Below, one piece after another: positions 8,921 to 16,410 of a stretch of 64,000 bases of DNA. Location: contig DATNCY010000030.1 in the NCBI GenBank assembly GCA_035553375.1, positions 1 through 64,000 on the forward strand, given 5' to 3'. This DNA is from JAJPHU01 sp035553375 (GTDB taxonomy: Bacteria > Planctomycetota > Planctomycetia > Gemmatales > Gemmataceae). Numbering within the stretch: the stretch's first letter is position 1; every line of letters begins with the position of its first letter. The position numbers and the translations under genes were made by a program. The notes beneath the pieces are model-generated. The model saw nothing but the letters and a program-made list of their open reading frames with translations, was not told the origin of the DNA and did not search any database.

Positions 8921-8994
8921 TACGCCCGGAGGGGTTCGAACCCCCAACCCTCGGCTTCGAAGGCCGATGCTCTATCCAGTTGAGCTACGGGCGC
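8921..8994 (-). tRNA. tRNA-Arg (anticodon TCG)
   Basis: On the minus strand the cloverleaf is complete. The acceptor stem is GCGCCCG/CGGGCGT with a G-T first pair. The D arm holds AGCTCAACTGGATAGAGC. The anticodon arm TCGGC-CTTCGAA-GCCGA reads TCG. The T arm is GGGGGTTCGAACCCC. The discriminator base is A, and CCA is not encoded. It decodes CGA and related arginine codons. Confidence 0.95.
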
Positions 8995-9095
8995 ATTTGC
9001 GCTTCGTCTGAAGCCACTTTACCGCATTTGTCACCGGCGACAAGGCCGCTTAATCGTCCCTCCAATCGACACCCATCATCGAAACGGAGTTCGGC

Positions 9096-10403
9096 TCAGC
9101 GGCGTGAGGACGGCCACAATGCGGAGCCGTATTGGGCGGCTTCTTGCAAATCTTCCTCGATGCGCAACAGTTGATTGTACTTGGCCACGCGGTCCGTGCG
9201 GCTGGCCGAGCCGGTTTTGATCTGGCCGGCGTTGGTCGCCACGGCGATGTCGGCAATCGTCGTATCTTCCGTCTCGCCGCTGCGGTGGCTGATGATCGTC
9301 GTGAACCCATTGAGGCGGGCCAACTCGATGGCGTTGAGCGTCTCCGTCAAGGTGCCAATCTGGTTCACCTTGATGAGGATACTGTTACCGGCCCCCTTGC
9401 TGATGCCCTCTTGCAAGCGCTTCGTGTTCGTGACAAACAGATCATCGCCGACCAGCTGCACTTTGCCGCCGAGTTTGCGGGTTAGCTTTTGCCAGCCCTC
9501 CCAATCATCTTCGGCCAGGCCGTCCTCAATCGAGCGGATCGGCCATTTCTGGCACAGCTTCTCCCACAGGTCAATCATCTCATCGGAGGAGGCGATACGA
9601 TCGGGCTGGCTCTTGAAGAAGCAATAGCCGGTCTTGCCCTTCTTCTTTGCTTCGTCGTACAGTTCCGTCGTCGCCGGATCGAGCGCGAAGACGATGTGTT
9701 CGCCGAGCTTGTAGCCGGCTTGCTCGACGGCTTTCGATAGCAATTCCAGGGCTTCATCGCTGCTCTTGACGTTGGGCGCGAAGCCGCCCTCGTCGCCGAC
9801 GGCGGTACTCAAATGGCGATCGTGTAAAACATTCTTGAGGTGATGAAATACCTCGGCTCCCATGCGCAAGGCGTCGTGGAAGGTCGGCGCGCCCAGCGGC
9901 ATAATCATGAATTCCTGGAAATCGACGTTGTTGTCGGCGTGCTTGCCGCCGTTGAGGACGTTCATCATCGGCACCGGCAAATAGCGCGCGTTGGTACCGC
10001 CGAGATAGCGGTACAGCGGAAGACCGACCGAGACGGCGGCGGCGTGGGCGGTGGCCAATGACACGCCGAGCATGGCGTTGGCGCCCAGCGTCGCCTTGTT
10101 CGGCGTACCATCAAGTTCGAGCAGCGTCTGATCGAGAGCGATCTGTTCCAACGCATCGTGACCGTGCAAGCGCGGCCCAATGGTATCGTTGACTTTGGAG
10201 ACAGCCTTCAAGGTGCCCTTGCCGAGATAGCGCGCCTTATCGCCGTCGCGCATCTCCAGCGCTTCGTGCGCGCCGGTGCTGGCGCCGCTGGGCACGGCGG
10301 CTCGGCCGACTGAGCCGTCTTGCAGAATCACCTCGACCTCAATGGTCGGGTTGCCTCGGCTGTCCAGGATTTCGCGGGCGTGAATGCTCTCGATACTGCT
10401 CAT
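9096..10403 (-). CDS. eno: Enolase
   Basis: Phosphopyruvate hydratase of glycolysis (2-phosphoglycerate to phosphoenolpyruvate), cytoplasmic. The 435 residues are the normal bacterial length. It opens with IESIHAREILDSRGNPTIEVEV. It also contains GASTGAHEALEMRDGD, the loop LGANAMLGVSLA, the metal-ligand regions (VGDEGGFAPN, IEDGLAEDDW, QLVGDDLFVTN) and the signature LIKVNQIGTLTET followed by SHRSGETED. No gene of the same pathway is adjacent. The start codon is only six bases from a heptamer inverted repeat (10409-10477). The upstream bases (ACTATTGACGA before ATG) contain no Shine-Dalgarno. Confidence 0.97.
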   Translation of the reverse strand: MSSIESIHAREILDSRGNPTIEVEVILQDGSVGRAAVPSGASTGAHEALEMRDGDKARYLGKGTLKAVSKVNDTIGPRLHGHDALEQIALDQTLLELDGTPNKATLGANAMLGVSLATAHAAAVSVGLPLYRYLGGTNARYLPVPMMNVLNGGKHADNNVDFQEFMIMPLGAPTFHDALRMGAEVFHHLKNVLHDRHLSTAVGDEGGFAPNVKSSDEALELLSKAVEQAGYKLGEHIVFALDPATTELYDEAKKKGKTGYCFFKSQPDRIASSDEMIDLWEKLCQKWPIRSIEDGLAEDDWEGWQKLTRKLGGKVQLVGDDLFVTNTKRLQEGISKGAGNSILIKVNQIGTLTETLNAIELARLNGFTTIISHRSGETEDTTIADIAVATNAGQIKTGSASRTDRVAKYNQLLRIEEDLQEAAQYGSALWPSSRR

Positions 10404-10408
10404 TCGTC

Positions 10409-10477
10409 AATAGTCCGTAGTCAGTAGCAAAGGCGAACATCTTTTTACTACTGACTGACTACGGACTAGGGACTATT
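10409..10477. repeat. Heptamer inverted repeat upstream of enolase
   Basis: The left arm (10409-10427, AATAGTCCGTAGTCAGTAG) and right arm (10448-10477) are inverted copies. Both are built on a 7-bp unit (TAGTCCG and variants); the right arm has one unit plus four bases more. The enclosed 20 bases have no recognisable feature. The arm ends with ACTATT just before the enolase ATG. It is related to the repeat at 38190-38300, which shares TAGTCCGTAGTC. Confidence 0.8.
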
Positions 10478-10507
10478 TCGGCGAGATGGATTCCGAAGAG
10501 AACCAGA

Positions 10508-10734
10508 AGAGGACTGCCGGCAGGTTCAGGGTGAGACCGCTTCGCGGGTGGGGGACACGTAGGGGGAGAACGCGAGTCGAAGCGGTCGTGGTGACAACGG
10601 CGGGTTACCGGCAGTCCTCTCGTGGAGGGAGCGCCGCTGCCCTCCTCGTCGAGACGAGTAAGAGCAGCGGCGGCGGGTCGGCCGCAGGAACAGACCTCCG
10701 CTGGGGGTCGGGGGCATGGTGGTACGGAGGTCTG
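10508..10734. other. Gene-free structured region; candidate non-coding RNA or leader
   Basis: Several perfect hairpins follow one another. A 13-bp stem (10508-10520 with 10608-10620) encloses a 10-bp stem (10535-10544 with 10578-10587). Then an 8-bp stem (10633-10640 with 10664-10671) encloses CTCGTC/GACGAG, and a last 10-bp stem is at 10691-10700 with 10725-10734. ORFs on both strands here are low-complexity, Arg/Ser/Pro-rich and overlapping, so coding is unlikely. The stretch lies between the M56 gene's 3' end and the enolase start, so on the minus strand it could be an enolase leader or a separate RNA. I do not recognise RNase P, tmRNA, SRP or 6S consensus elements. From 10735 to 10934 I see nothing else. 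Confidence 0.45.
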
Positions 10735-10934
10735 AGTCGATCTCGGCATCGGCGTCCCGAATCAGCGATCCCGGCAGCCTGTGGTGAGTCCGAGTCCGAC
10801 GTTTCCTGACGGCCGCGGCATTCAGGCGGCAGGCGAGTTTCAGGAGGTTTCGTCCGGTTGACAGCATTAGTTATCGGCTGAGCATGCCGTGGACTTGAAG
10901 TAAGGCGATGTGTTTGGCGAACGGCCGGCGTTAG

Positions 10935-11005
10935 CTTGCTTGCCAGCCCGCAGCGCCAGCAAGGGAAGGACTTACCCTTGCTGGCGCTGCGGGCTGGCAA
11001 GCAAG
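10935..11005. repeat. Perfect 31-bp-arm hairpin
   Basis: Arms 10935-10965 and 10975-11005 are exact inverted copies around a 9-base loop; the core is CCAGCCCGCAGCGCCAGCAA. The same core, with small changes, appears at 38219-38281, and related cores are at 30045, 40682 and 50629. It lies 17 bases beyond the stop of the M56 gene and could terminate it. Confidence 0.85.
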
Positions 11006-11022
11006 GGTTTTGTCCGGTAGCT

Positions 11023-12786
11023 TTACGGTTTCGCCCCTCCTCCATGCAGACGATCACTGGGCTTGTGCCGGCGCAATTCGTCTTGCAGGGTCTTCATTTC
11101 TTGGAGGATCTGGTTGACCTTCTTCTCCAACTCCTGCAATCGCTGGGCCTGCTGCTTGGGGTCACGGACGGCAGAGCGTTCGGCCGGGCGCTGGAGGCGA
11201 GCGAGGCGGCGCTCCGCTTGCTTGAGACGGATAGCGGCTTCTTCTAACTCCGCCTCACTCACCCGGAGCTGGCCCGTATGAGTCGTTACAGCCAGAATCG
11301 CGTTTTGGCGCTCCTCTTTACTGATGCTGCCTGGCGCGAGACGATTTGCCTCTGTCATCATGGCCACACGTCTGCGAAACTCATCCAGCAAGGCCTTCGG
11401 AGCGCGCACATGAGCTTCTTTCAGCCGCACTTGTACCTTGAGTAATTCAATTTCGTCTTGCAGTTTTTCGATCTGTTCGGCCCGTTCGCGTTCCGTCGCC
11501 ACGGGCAACCGATTGCCAGTCTCGCGCAGCTGAGCTTGTTTGCGACGAGCTACATCCATCAAGCGGATGGCTTCGTCGTGAGCCTCTCGCCAGGTTTGCG
11601 GCTTCCGCTGTAAATCCCGAGAATGCACCGGCGCTTGATGACAACTGGCGCAATTCGCCAATCGAAGCCCGACAGACCAATCGCCGTTGGAAGAGAGGTC
11701 TTTTGTCTTATTATCGCTGGCAGCCGGCTGGCTTTTCGACTCGCCATGTGCTGGCTGCTCGGCAGTAGCAGGCGGTTCCGTCTTGCCTGCGCCGGGCGTG
11801 AACGGCAACAACAACGCACCCAGACCAAGTACGGCCCAGAAGCCGGCGCGCGACGAATTGCGCGAGGGATTCTCGGTCAAAATCATGGTCAATCTCCTTT
11901 TCAAAAGGGGAACCTGTCCCGCGCCGCTGCCTCCGAGAAGCGCGGCGACGCGCGTTTGCGAAAGGAATGCCATCGTCTCAACCAACACGGCGGCGTAAGC
12001 GGATGCGGCGTCCGGCAGGACGGCGACGACGCGGGCATCGCAGCATTCTTCCTCGGCTTCTTGCAAGCGCCGCCGCGCCCACCAAACGACGGGATACCAC
12101 CAGTACAGCCCCAGCACGATGAATTCGAGTCGGCGTATCCAGTGGTCGCCGCGGTGCAGATGAGCCAGCTCATGGGCCAGCAGCGTATCGCGTTGCTCCG
12201 CGCTGAGGCGCGTCCACAAATCCGCCGGCACCAGCAGACGCGGCGACAACCCCAACGCCCACAGCATCGGCGAGAGTGGCGCCGCCAGGAACACGATCGG
12301 CGGACAGCGGCGCACGCCCAGCAATGCGGCCAGCCGCCGGCCTTGTTCTTGCACGCCATCGGGCGTCGCCTTCGCCTCACGCAACAGCCGCTGGAAGCGA
12401 AACAACCGCACCCCGGCCATCGTCCACCAGGCGACTGAGCCGGACAACCACAGCGCTAGGATGACGGTCTCCCAAAAGGTGCTTGTGGAAGGCAGGGGCG
12501 AGGAAAGATCAGGCTCCGTTGATACGGGTTCCTCGTCAGCCACATCAAGCGGAGTCGCCGGTTCCGCTGGCTCGCCGAACGAGGTCGGCGGCGTGGGGTC
12601 GGTCGCCCGAGGCCAGGTGACCGACAGCGGGATCAGCGGCGGCGTGAGCAGTTTCAGCAAGACCAACAACCATAGGCCGTGAACCACGGCCGGACGGCGG
12701 ATGAGCCGCGCGATTGCCGTCACCAGCACGGCCAGCAGCATTGCGACAACGGCGTTGCTCAGAGCGAGAGATAGGAGCGATTCCAC
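11023..12786 (-). CDS. M56 family (BlaR1-like) sensor metallopeptidase with CxxCH motif
   Basis: 587 residues. N-terminal membrane segments (about 8-30 and 37-56, then 108-126) precede the peptidase core: zinc motif HELAH at 205-209 and a downstream E-x-x-CCDARV segment near 247-253 with the third-ligand Glu. A hydrophobic helix follows near 312-330. The C-terminal half then has a CASCH motif (378-382), resembling a covalent haem site, and a long charged coiled coil (about 400-580). In BlaR1/MecR1 systems the peptidase senses a signal and inactivates the BlaI partner, encoded just upstream here with an 11-base gap. The single CxxCH suggests redox or haem sensing, but no other haem ligand is evident. 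Confidence 0.85.
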   Translation of the reverse strand: MESLLSLALSNAVVAMLLAVLVTAIARLIRRPAVVHGLWLLVLLKLLTPPLIPLSVTWPRATDPTPPTSFGEPAEPATPLDVADEEPVSTEPDLSSPLPSTSTFWETVILALWLSGSVAWWTMAGVRLFRFQRLLREAKATPDGVQEQGRRLAALLGVRRCPPIVFLAAPLSPMLWALGLSPRLLVPADLWTRLSAEQRDTLLAHELAHLHRGDHWIRRLEFIVLGLYWWYPVVWWARRRLQEAEEECCDARVVAVLPDAASAYAAVLVETMAFLSQTRVAALLGGSGAGQVPLLKRRLTMILTENPSRNSSRAGFWAVLGLGALLLPFTPGAGKTEPPATAEQPAHGESKSQPAASDNKTKDLSSNGDWSVGLRLANCASCHQAPVHSRDLQRKPQTWREAHDEAIRLMDVARRKQAQLRETGNRLPVATERERAEQIEKLQDEIELLKVQVRLKEAHVRAPKALLDEFRRRVAMMTEANRLAPGSISKEERQNAILAVTTHTGQLRVSEAELEEAAIRLKQAERRLARLQRPAERSAVRDPKQQAQRLQELEKKVNQILQEMKTLQDELRRHKPSDRLHGGGAKP

Positions 12787-12797
12787 GGCGGCACCTC

Positions 12798-13205
12798 TCA
12801 GCGCGGCTTGTTGCGGGATCGACCTTGCTTATTCAGTTCCTGAAGGATGTCTTGCAGTTCGCGCAGTTCGCGCGCGGTCAGCGGTTTGCTGCGGACGAGG
12901 TTCATCAACAGCGGCGTCAGCGAACCGCCGCATAGCTTGTCGGCCACGTCCAGCAAACGACGGCTGATGAGTTGCTCGCGGTCGATGGTCGCAGTGAAGG
13001 TCACGGGGCCGTCGCCGGAAGCGCGGCGAACGTATCCTTTGTCTTCCAGGCGTTCGAGCAGTTTCTGCACCGTCGTGAAGTGAGCCGGCCCACCGCCGGG
13101 ATAGAGAACATCGGTGATCTGCCGGCGCGTCGCGCCGCCGCGATCCCACAACACTTGCAGGACTGCCAGTTCGGTATCGGTGACATCTTGGGGGGTACGC
13201 GCCAC
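12798..13205 (-). CDS. BlaI/MecI/CopY family transcriptional repressor
   Basis: 135 residues. A winged helix occupies about 5-75 (DTELAVLQVLWDRGGATRRQITDVL, then TTVQKLLERLEDKGYVRR), followed by a helical dimerisation and cleavage region. It is the repressor of the operon it shares with the M56 peptidase downstream. Proteolytic inactivation by that peptidase is the expected switch. A strong palindrome lies 16 bases upstream of the start (13221-13260). The family is abundant in planctomycetes, where targets are mostly unknown; nothing here points specifically to beta-lactam resistance. Confidence 0.92.
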   Translation of the reverse strand: MARTPQDVTDTELAVLQVLWDRGGATRRQITDVLYPGGGPAHFTTVQKLLERLEDKGYVRRASGDGPVTFTATIDREQLISRRLLDVADKLCGGSLTPLLMNLVRSKPLTARELRELQDILQELNKQGRSRNKPR

Positions 13206-13220
13206 ATCGAACCTCGCTGT

Positions 13221-13260
13221 TAGACAAAATGACTAAACGCAATATTAGTCAATCCGTCTA
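13221..13260. promoter_or_regulatory. Palindromic operator upstream of blaI-like gene
   Basis: TAGAC-4-TGACTAA (13221-13236) and TTAGTCA-4-GTCTA (13245-13260) are exactly symmetric around 13240/13241. Arms of this size, directly upstream of a BlaI-type repressor, are the expected autoregulatory operator. Position and symmetry are seen; binding is inferred. Confidence 0.7.
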
Positions 13261-13299
13261 GGATGTCAAGAGAGTTTCAACTCATCGCGGAGAAGTATC

Positions 13300-13355
13300 G
13301 ACAAGCCCAGAGCGCAAGCGACGGGTCCGCCCGTCGCTTGCGCTCTGGGCTTGTC
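13300..13355. repeat. Perfect 26-bp-arm hairpin at the purC stop codon
   Basis: Arms 13300-13325 and 13330-13355 are exact inverted copies with a 4-base loop. The core AAGCCCAGAGCGCAAGCGAC belongs to the same dispersed hairpin family as 10935 and 40682. The outer end overlaps the purC stop codon (13354-13356), so the stem would form right at the end of the purC message. Confidence 0.85.
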
Positions 13356-14232
13356 AAAACGATTGTCCCGTCAGACGCTCGTACGCCTCGCGGTATTTCG
13401 CCGCCGTGCGCTCGACCACATACGGAGGCAATTCCGGCGGCGGACTTTGTTTGTCCCAGCCGGTCGTCTCCAACCAATCGCGCACGAATTGCTTATCGAA
13501 CGATGGCGGACTGATGCCCTCGCGGTATTGATCGGCCGGCCAGAAGCGCGAGCTATCCGGCGTTAGCACTTCGTCGATAAGAATGATTTGCCCGTCCGGA
13601 AGAAGCCCCCACTCGAACTTGGTGTCGGCGAGAATGAGACCGCGCGACAAGGTGTATTCAGCGGCCGCGCGATACACGAGGAGACTGTGTTCGCGCAGCT
13701 TCGCGGCCAACTCCGCGCCAACGCGCGCGGCCATTTCGTCGAACGAGATGTTTTGATCGTGGCCGCTCTCCTCCTTGGTGGCGGGCGTGAAGATCGGTTC
13801 GGGCAGACGAGCGCTCTGGCTCAATCCAGCCGGCAAGGGAATGCCGCAAACGGTGCCGTGCTGACCGTACTCCTTCCAGCCGGAGCCGGCGAGATAGCCA
13901 CGCACGACACACTCGATCGGCACGACCGACGCTTTGCGCACCAGGCAAGTGCGGCCGGATAGCTCGGCGGCGCGTTCGGTGAAGGCTGGCCCCATGTCAC
14001 CCAGGTTCGTGCCCAGCAAATGATGGGGCACTCCCACACGCTCAAGCCAGAATAGGGTCAGAGCCGTCAACACGCGGCCTTTGCTGGGGATGGCGGTCGG
14101 CAATACCCAATCGAAAGCGCTGATGCGATCGGTGGCGACGATGACGAGACGGTCGCCGAGATCGTAGACATCGCGGACCTTGCCGCGACGACAAGGATAG
14201 CCGGGAACATCGCTGCGCAGAAGCGTCGCCAT
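13354..14232 (-). CDS. purC: Phosphoribosylaminoimidazole-succinocarboxamide synthase
   Basis: SAICAR synthetase of de novo purine synthesis (ATP-dependent ligation of aspartate to CAIR), cytoplasmic. The 292 residues fit the longer form of the family. Visible motifs are RGKVRDVYDLGDRLVIVATD near the start, then the PurC signature VVPIECVVRGYLAGSGWKEY, LADTKFEWG, LIDEVLTPDSSRFW and SFDKQFVRDWLE. It is encoded alone on the minus strand, with no other pur gene in the window. It is divergent from the fatty-acid operon across a 354-base gap. Confidence 0.96.
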   Translation of the reverse strand: MATLLRSDVPGYPCRRGKVRDVYDLGDRLVIVATDRISAFDWVLPTAIPSKGRVLTALTLFWLERVGVPHHLLGTNLGDMGPAFTERAAELSGRTCLVRKASVVPIECVVRGYLAGSGWKEYGQHGTVCGIPLPAGLSQSARLPEPIFTPATKEESGHDQNISFDEMAARVGAELAAKLREHSLLVYRAAAEYTLSRGLILADTKFEWGLLPDGQIILIDEVLTPDSSRFWPADQYREGISPPSFDKQFVRDWLETTGWDKQSPPPELPPYVVERTAAKYREAYERLTGQSF

Positions 14233-14586
14233 GAGTCAATCATCCTTCCAGGGCGGAAAACAACTCGTCAAGGTATTTTATAGCTGGCTCCCTCCCTGTC
14301 GCCGGTTTGACCGAACGGCCATAGGTTGCGCGCGATCGACACGATCCGCATTGCCGTCACGGTCCCCTCTGCAAATCGCGTGAGTGCCGGTTGTTTCCGC
14401 GAAGGAAGCAACGTAAAATAAAGTGGAGAGAAGAGAAGAGAGGCCACGGCCCCCGAAGCCCCACCTCCCGGCCCGTGTCGCACGTTTTTTCGCGTATCCG
14501 TTTTTCGCCTCCCTCCCTCCATTGAAAAAATCCAGATCGCGGTATGCGCATTGCATTGCAATGGCGTTGGAAGGAGAGCCGCCGTG
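14233..14586. other. Divergent intergenic region purC / acyl-CoA ligase
   Basis: 354 bases between divergent genes, so it must hold both promoters. TTGAAA at 14522 and a TATGCG-like hexamer around 14543 are a weak sigma-70 candidate for the ligase side. No repeat, RNA or protein-coding signal is evident, and the ORFs here are shadows. Confidence 0.4.
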
Positions 14587-16314
14587 ATGTCCCTATCCTC
14601 GATCCAATCTTCCGGTTTAAGTGTCTCATCCTGGCAACAGTCCTGGCTGGACGAATATCCTTGTGACATGCCGTCGTCAGTGCCGTATCCGCGCGTGCCC
14701 CTGAGTACGCTGTTGGAACGTGCCGCCCGGCGCACGCCCAACCGCGCGGCCTGCACGCTTTACGGTCGGGCCACCACGTTCGCGCAGCTCAACGAGCAGG
14801 CACGGCGACTGGCTCGCTCTCTGGCCGACAAAGGAGCAGGGCCGGGCCGGCACGTCGGCGTTCTGCTGCCGAACATCCCCGAATATCTGATTGCTTTGCA
14901 AGCGATCTGGTTGACCGGCGCGACGGCCTTGCAGCTGAGTCCGCTCATGGTCGCCGAGGAAGTCGGCCACTGGTTGGAGGCAACCGGCTGTCACATTGTC
15001 ATCACGCTGGATTTGCTGGCTCCCGCCGTGATGGGGGCGCTCGAACGCGGCCCGCTGGAGCATGTGGTGCTGACCTCGCTGGCGCGCCGCATCGCCGTAT
15101 GGCGTGGCATGCTCTATCGCATCGAGCGTCTGCGCCGCAACGGCTATCTGCGCATGCCGCACGATACGCACCGCCATCGCTTCCAGGATCTGCTGCAAGC
15201 GGAACCGCTCGACAAGCCGGTCCTCATCCGGCCTGAAGAAGATGTCGCCGTACTCGCCCCGACGGGCGGGACGACTTCGTCGCCCAAGGCTGTCATGCTG
15301 ACGCATCGCAATCTGGTGGCCAACGCCTTGCAGCTGCGCAACTGGTGCGGCGGCGAAGACGGCACCGAAAGTCTGCTCGGCGTGCTGCCGTTCTTCCACG
15401 CTTACGGCTTGACCGTATCGCTATTGACCAGCTGGGCCAAGTGCAGCACGCTGCATCTGTATCCGCGCTTCGAGACGCGCGCCGTGCTATCGCTGATCGA
15501 GTCGCAACGGCCGGAAATCGTGCCGGCGGTGCCGGCCATGCTCGGCGCTCTCAACAATCTCATGCGCGGCAAGTCCCACGATTTGTCGTTCATTCGCTTC
15601 GTCATCTCCGGCGCTTCGGCGCTGGAATCGAATGTACGTACCGAGTTTCAGAAATACGGCATCGGCGCCATCGTCGAAGGCTATGGTCTGACCGAGGCGA
15701 GTCCGGTGACGCACGCGAACCCGGCCGGTGACGCGAACCGGCCCGGCACCATCGGCAAACCGCTGCCGGACACCGAGGCGCGGCTGGTCGATCCCGACAC
15801 GGGCGCGGAGGTAGTCGCGGACGATCAAGTGGGTGAATTGGTGGTACGCGGCCCGCAGATTATGAAGGGTTACTTCAACAATCCGCACGCCACCGAAGCC
15901 GTACTCAAGGATGGTTGGCTGTTCACCGGCGATATGGCCCGGCGTGACGAAGAGGGTTATTACACCTTGGTGGATCGCAAAAGGGATATTATCAAAACGT
16001 CGGGTTATTTGGTGTTTCCGGCGGAGGTGGAGGAAGTATTGCGGGACTATCCCGATGTGGCCGAAGCAGCAGTGATTGGCGTGCCGGACCACGATCGCGG
16101 CGAGGTGGTCAAAGCGTTGATCGTACCGCGCAGCGGCAGCCATCTCGACTTGGCCGCCCTGGAAAGCCATTGCAAGCTGCACCTGGGCAAGCAAAAACGC
16201 CCGCGCAGAATCGAAGTGGTCAGCGAACTGCCCAAGAATTTCCTCGGCAAAGTGCTGCGCCGCAAATTGCGCGAGTCGCCCCCCTCGGTTAATGGTAACG
16301 GAACAAAGAGCTAA
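14587..16314 (+). CDS. Long-chain fatty-acid-CoA ligase / AMP-dependent synthetase
   Basis: Start ATG 14587 follows GGAAGGAGAG by 8 bases; an in-frame codon 36 bases upstream would put the Shine-Dalgarno inside the gene. The 575-residue protein has the ANL-superfamily motifs: the P-loop LAPTGGTTSSPKAVMLTH, EGYGLTEASPV, GDMARRDEEGYYTLVDRKRD, and the C-terminal catalytic lysine in NFLGKVLRRKLRE. It activates a fatty acid to acyl-CoA through an acyl-adenylate. The thiolase and FadJ-type genes follow on the same strand, so the cluster is a beta-oxidation unit. The TAA stop lies in the arm of an inverted repeat (16309-16386). Confidence 0.92.
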   Translation: MSLSSIQSSGLSVSSWQQSWLDEYPCDMPSSVPYPRVPLSTLLERAARRTPNRAACTLYGRATTFAQLNEQARRLARSLADKGAGPGRHVGVLLPNIPEYLIALQAIWLTGATALQLSPLMVAEEVGHWLEATGCHIVITLDLLAPAVMGALERGPLEHVVLTSLARRIAVWRGMLYRIERLRRNGYLRMPHDTHRHRFQDLLQAEPLDKPVLIRPEEDVAVLAPTGGTTSSPKAVMLTHRNLVANALQLRNWCGGEDGTESLLGVLPFFHAYGLTVSLLTSWAKCSTLHLYPRFETRAVLSLIESQRPEIVPAVPAMLGALNNLMRGKSHDLSFIRFVISGASALESNVRTEFQKYGIGAIVEGYGLTEASPVTHANPAGDANRPGTIGKPLPDTEARLVDPDTGAEVVADDQVGELVVRGPQIMKGYFNNPHATEAVLKDGWLFTGDMARRDEEGYYTLVDRKRDIIKTSGYLVFPAEVEEVLRDYPDVAEAAVIGVPDHDRGEVVKALIVPRSGSHLDLAALESHCKLHLGKQKRPRRIEVVSELPKNFLGKVLRRKLRESPPSVNGNGTKS

Positions 16315-16386
16315 CCACAGAGACACAGAGAAGACAGGATCATAGTTTTCTGTCTTCTCTGTGTCTCTGTGCCTCTGTGGTTAGCT
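16309..16386. repeat. Inverted repeat with CACAGAGA tandem units
   Basis: The left arm (16309-16337) and right arm (16350-16386) are inverted copies made of an 8-bp unit, CACAGAGA and variants; the right arm has one extra unit. The left arm includes the ligase TAA stop, and the right arm ends just before the thiolase Shine-Dalgarno. The architecture matches the heptamer repeats in this window. Confidence 0.82.
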
Positions 16387-16410
16387 TCTCGCCTCCAGGG
16401 AGGTCTCCTC

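Noticed and set aside
10484..10867. ORFs on both strands in the enolase upstream gap
   Set aside because: Low-complexity Arg/Ser/Pro-rich peptides over strong hairpins; no start signal with family support.
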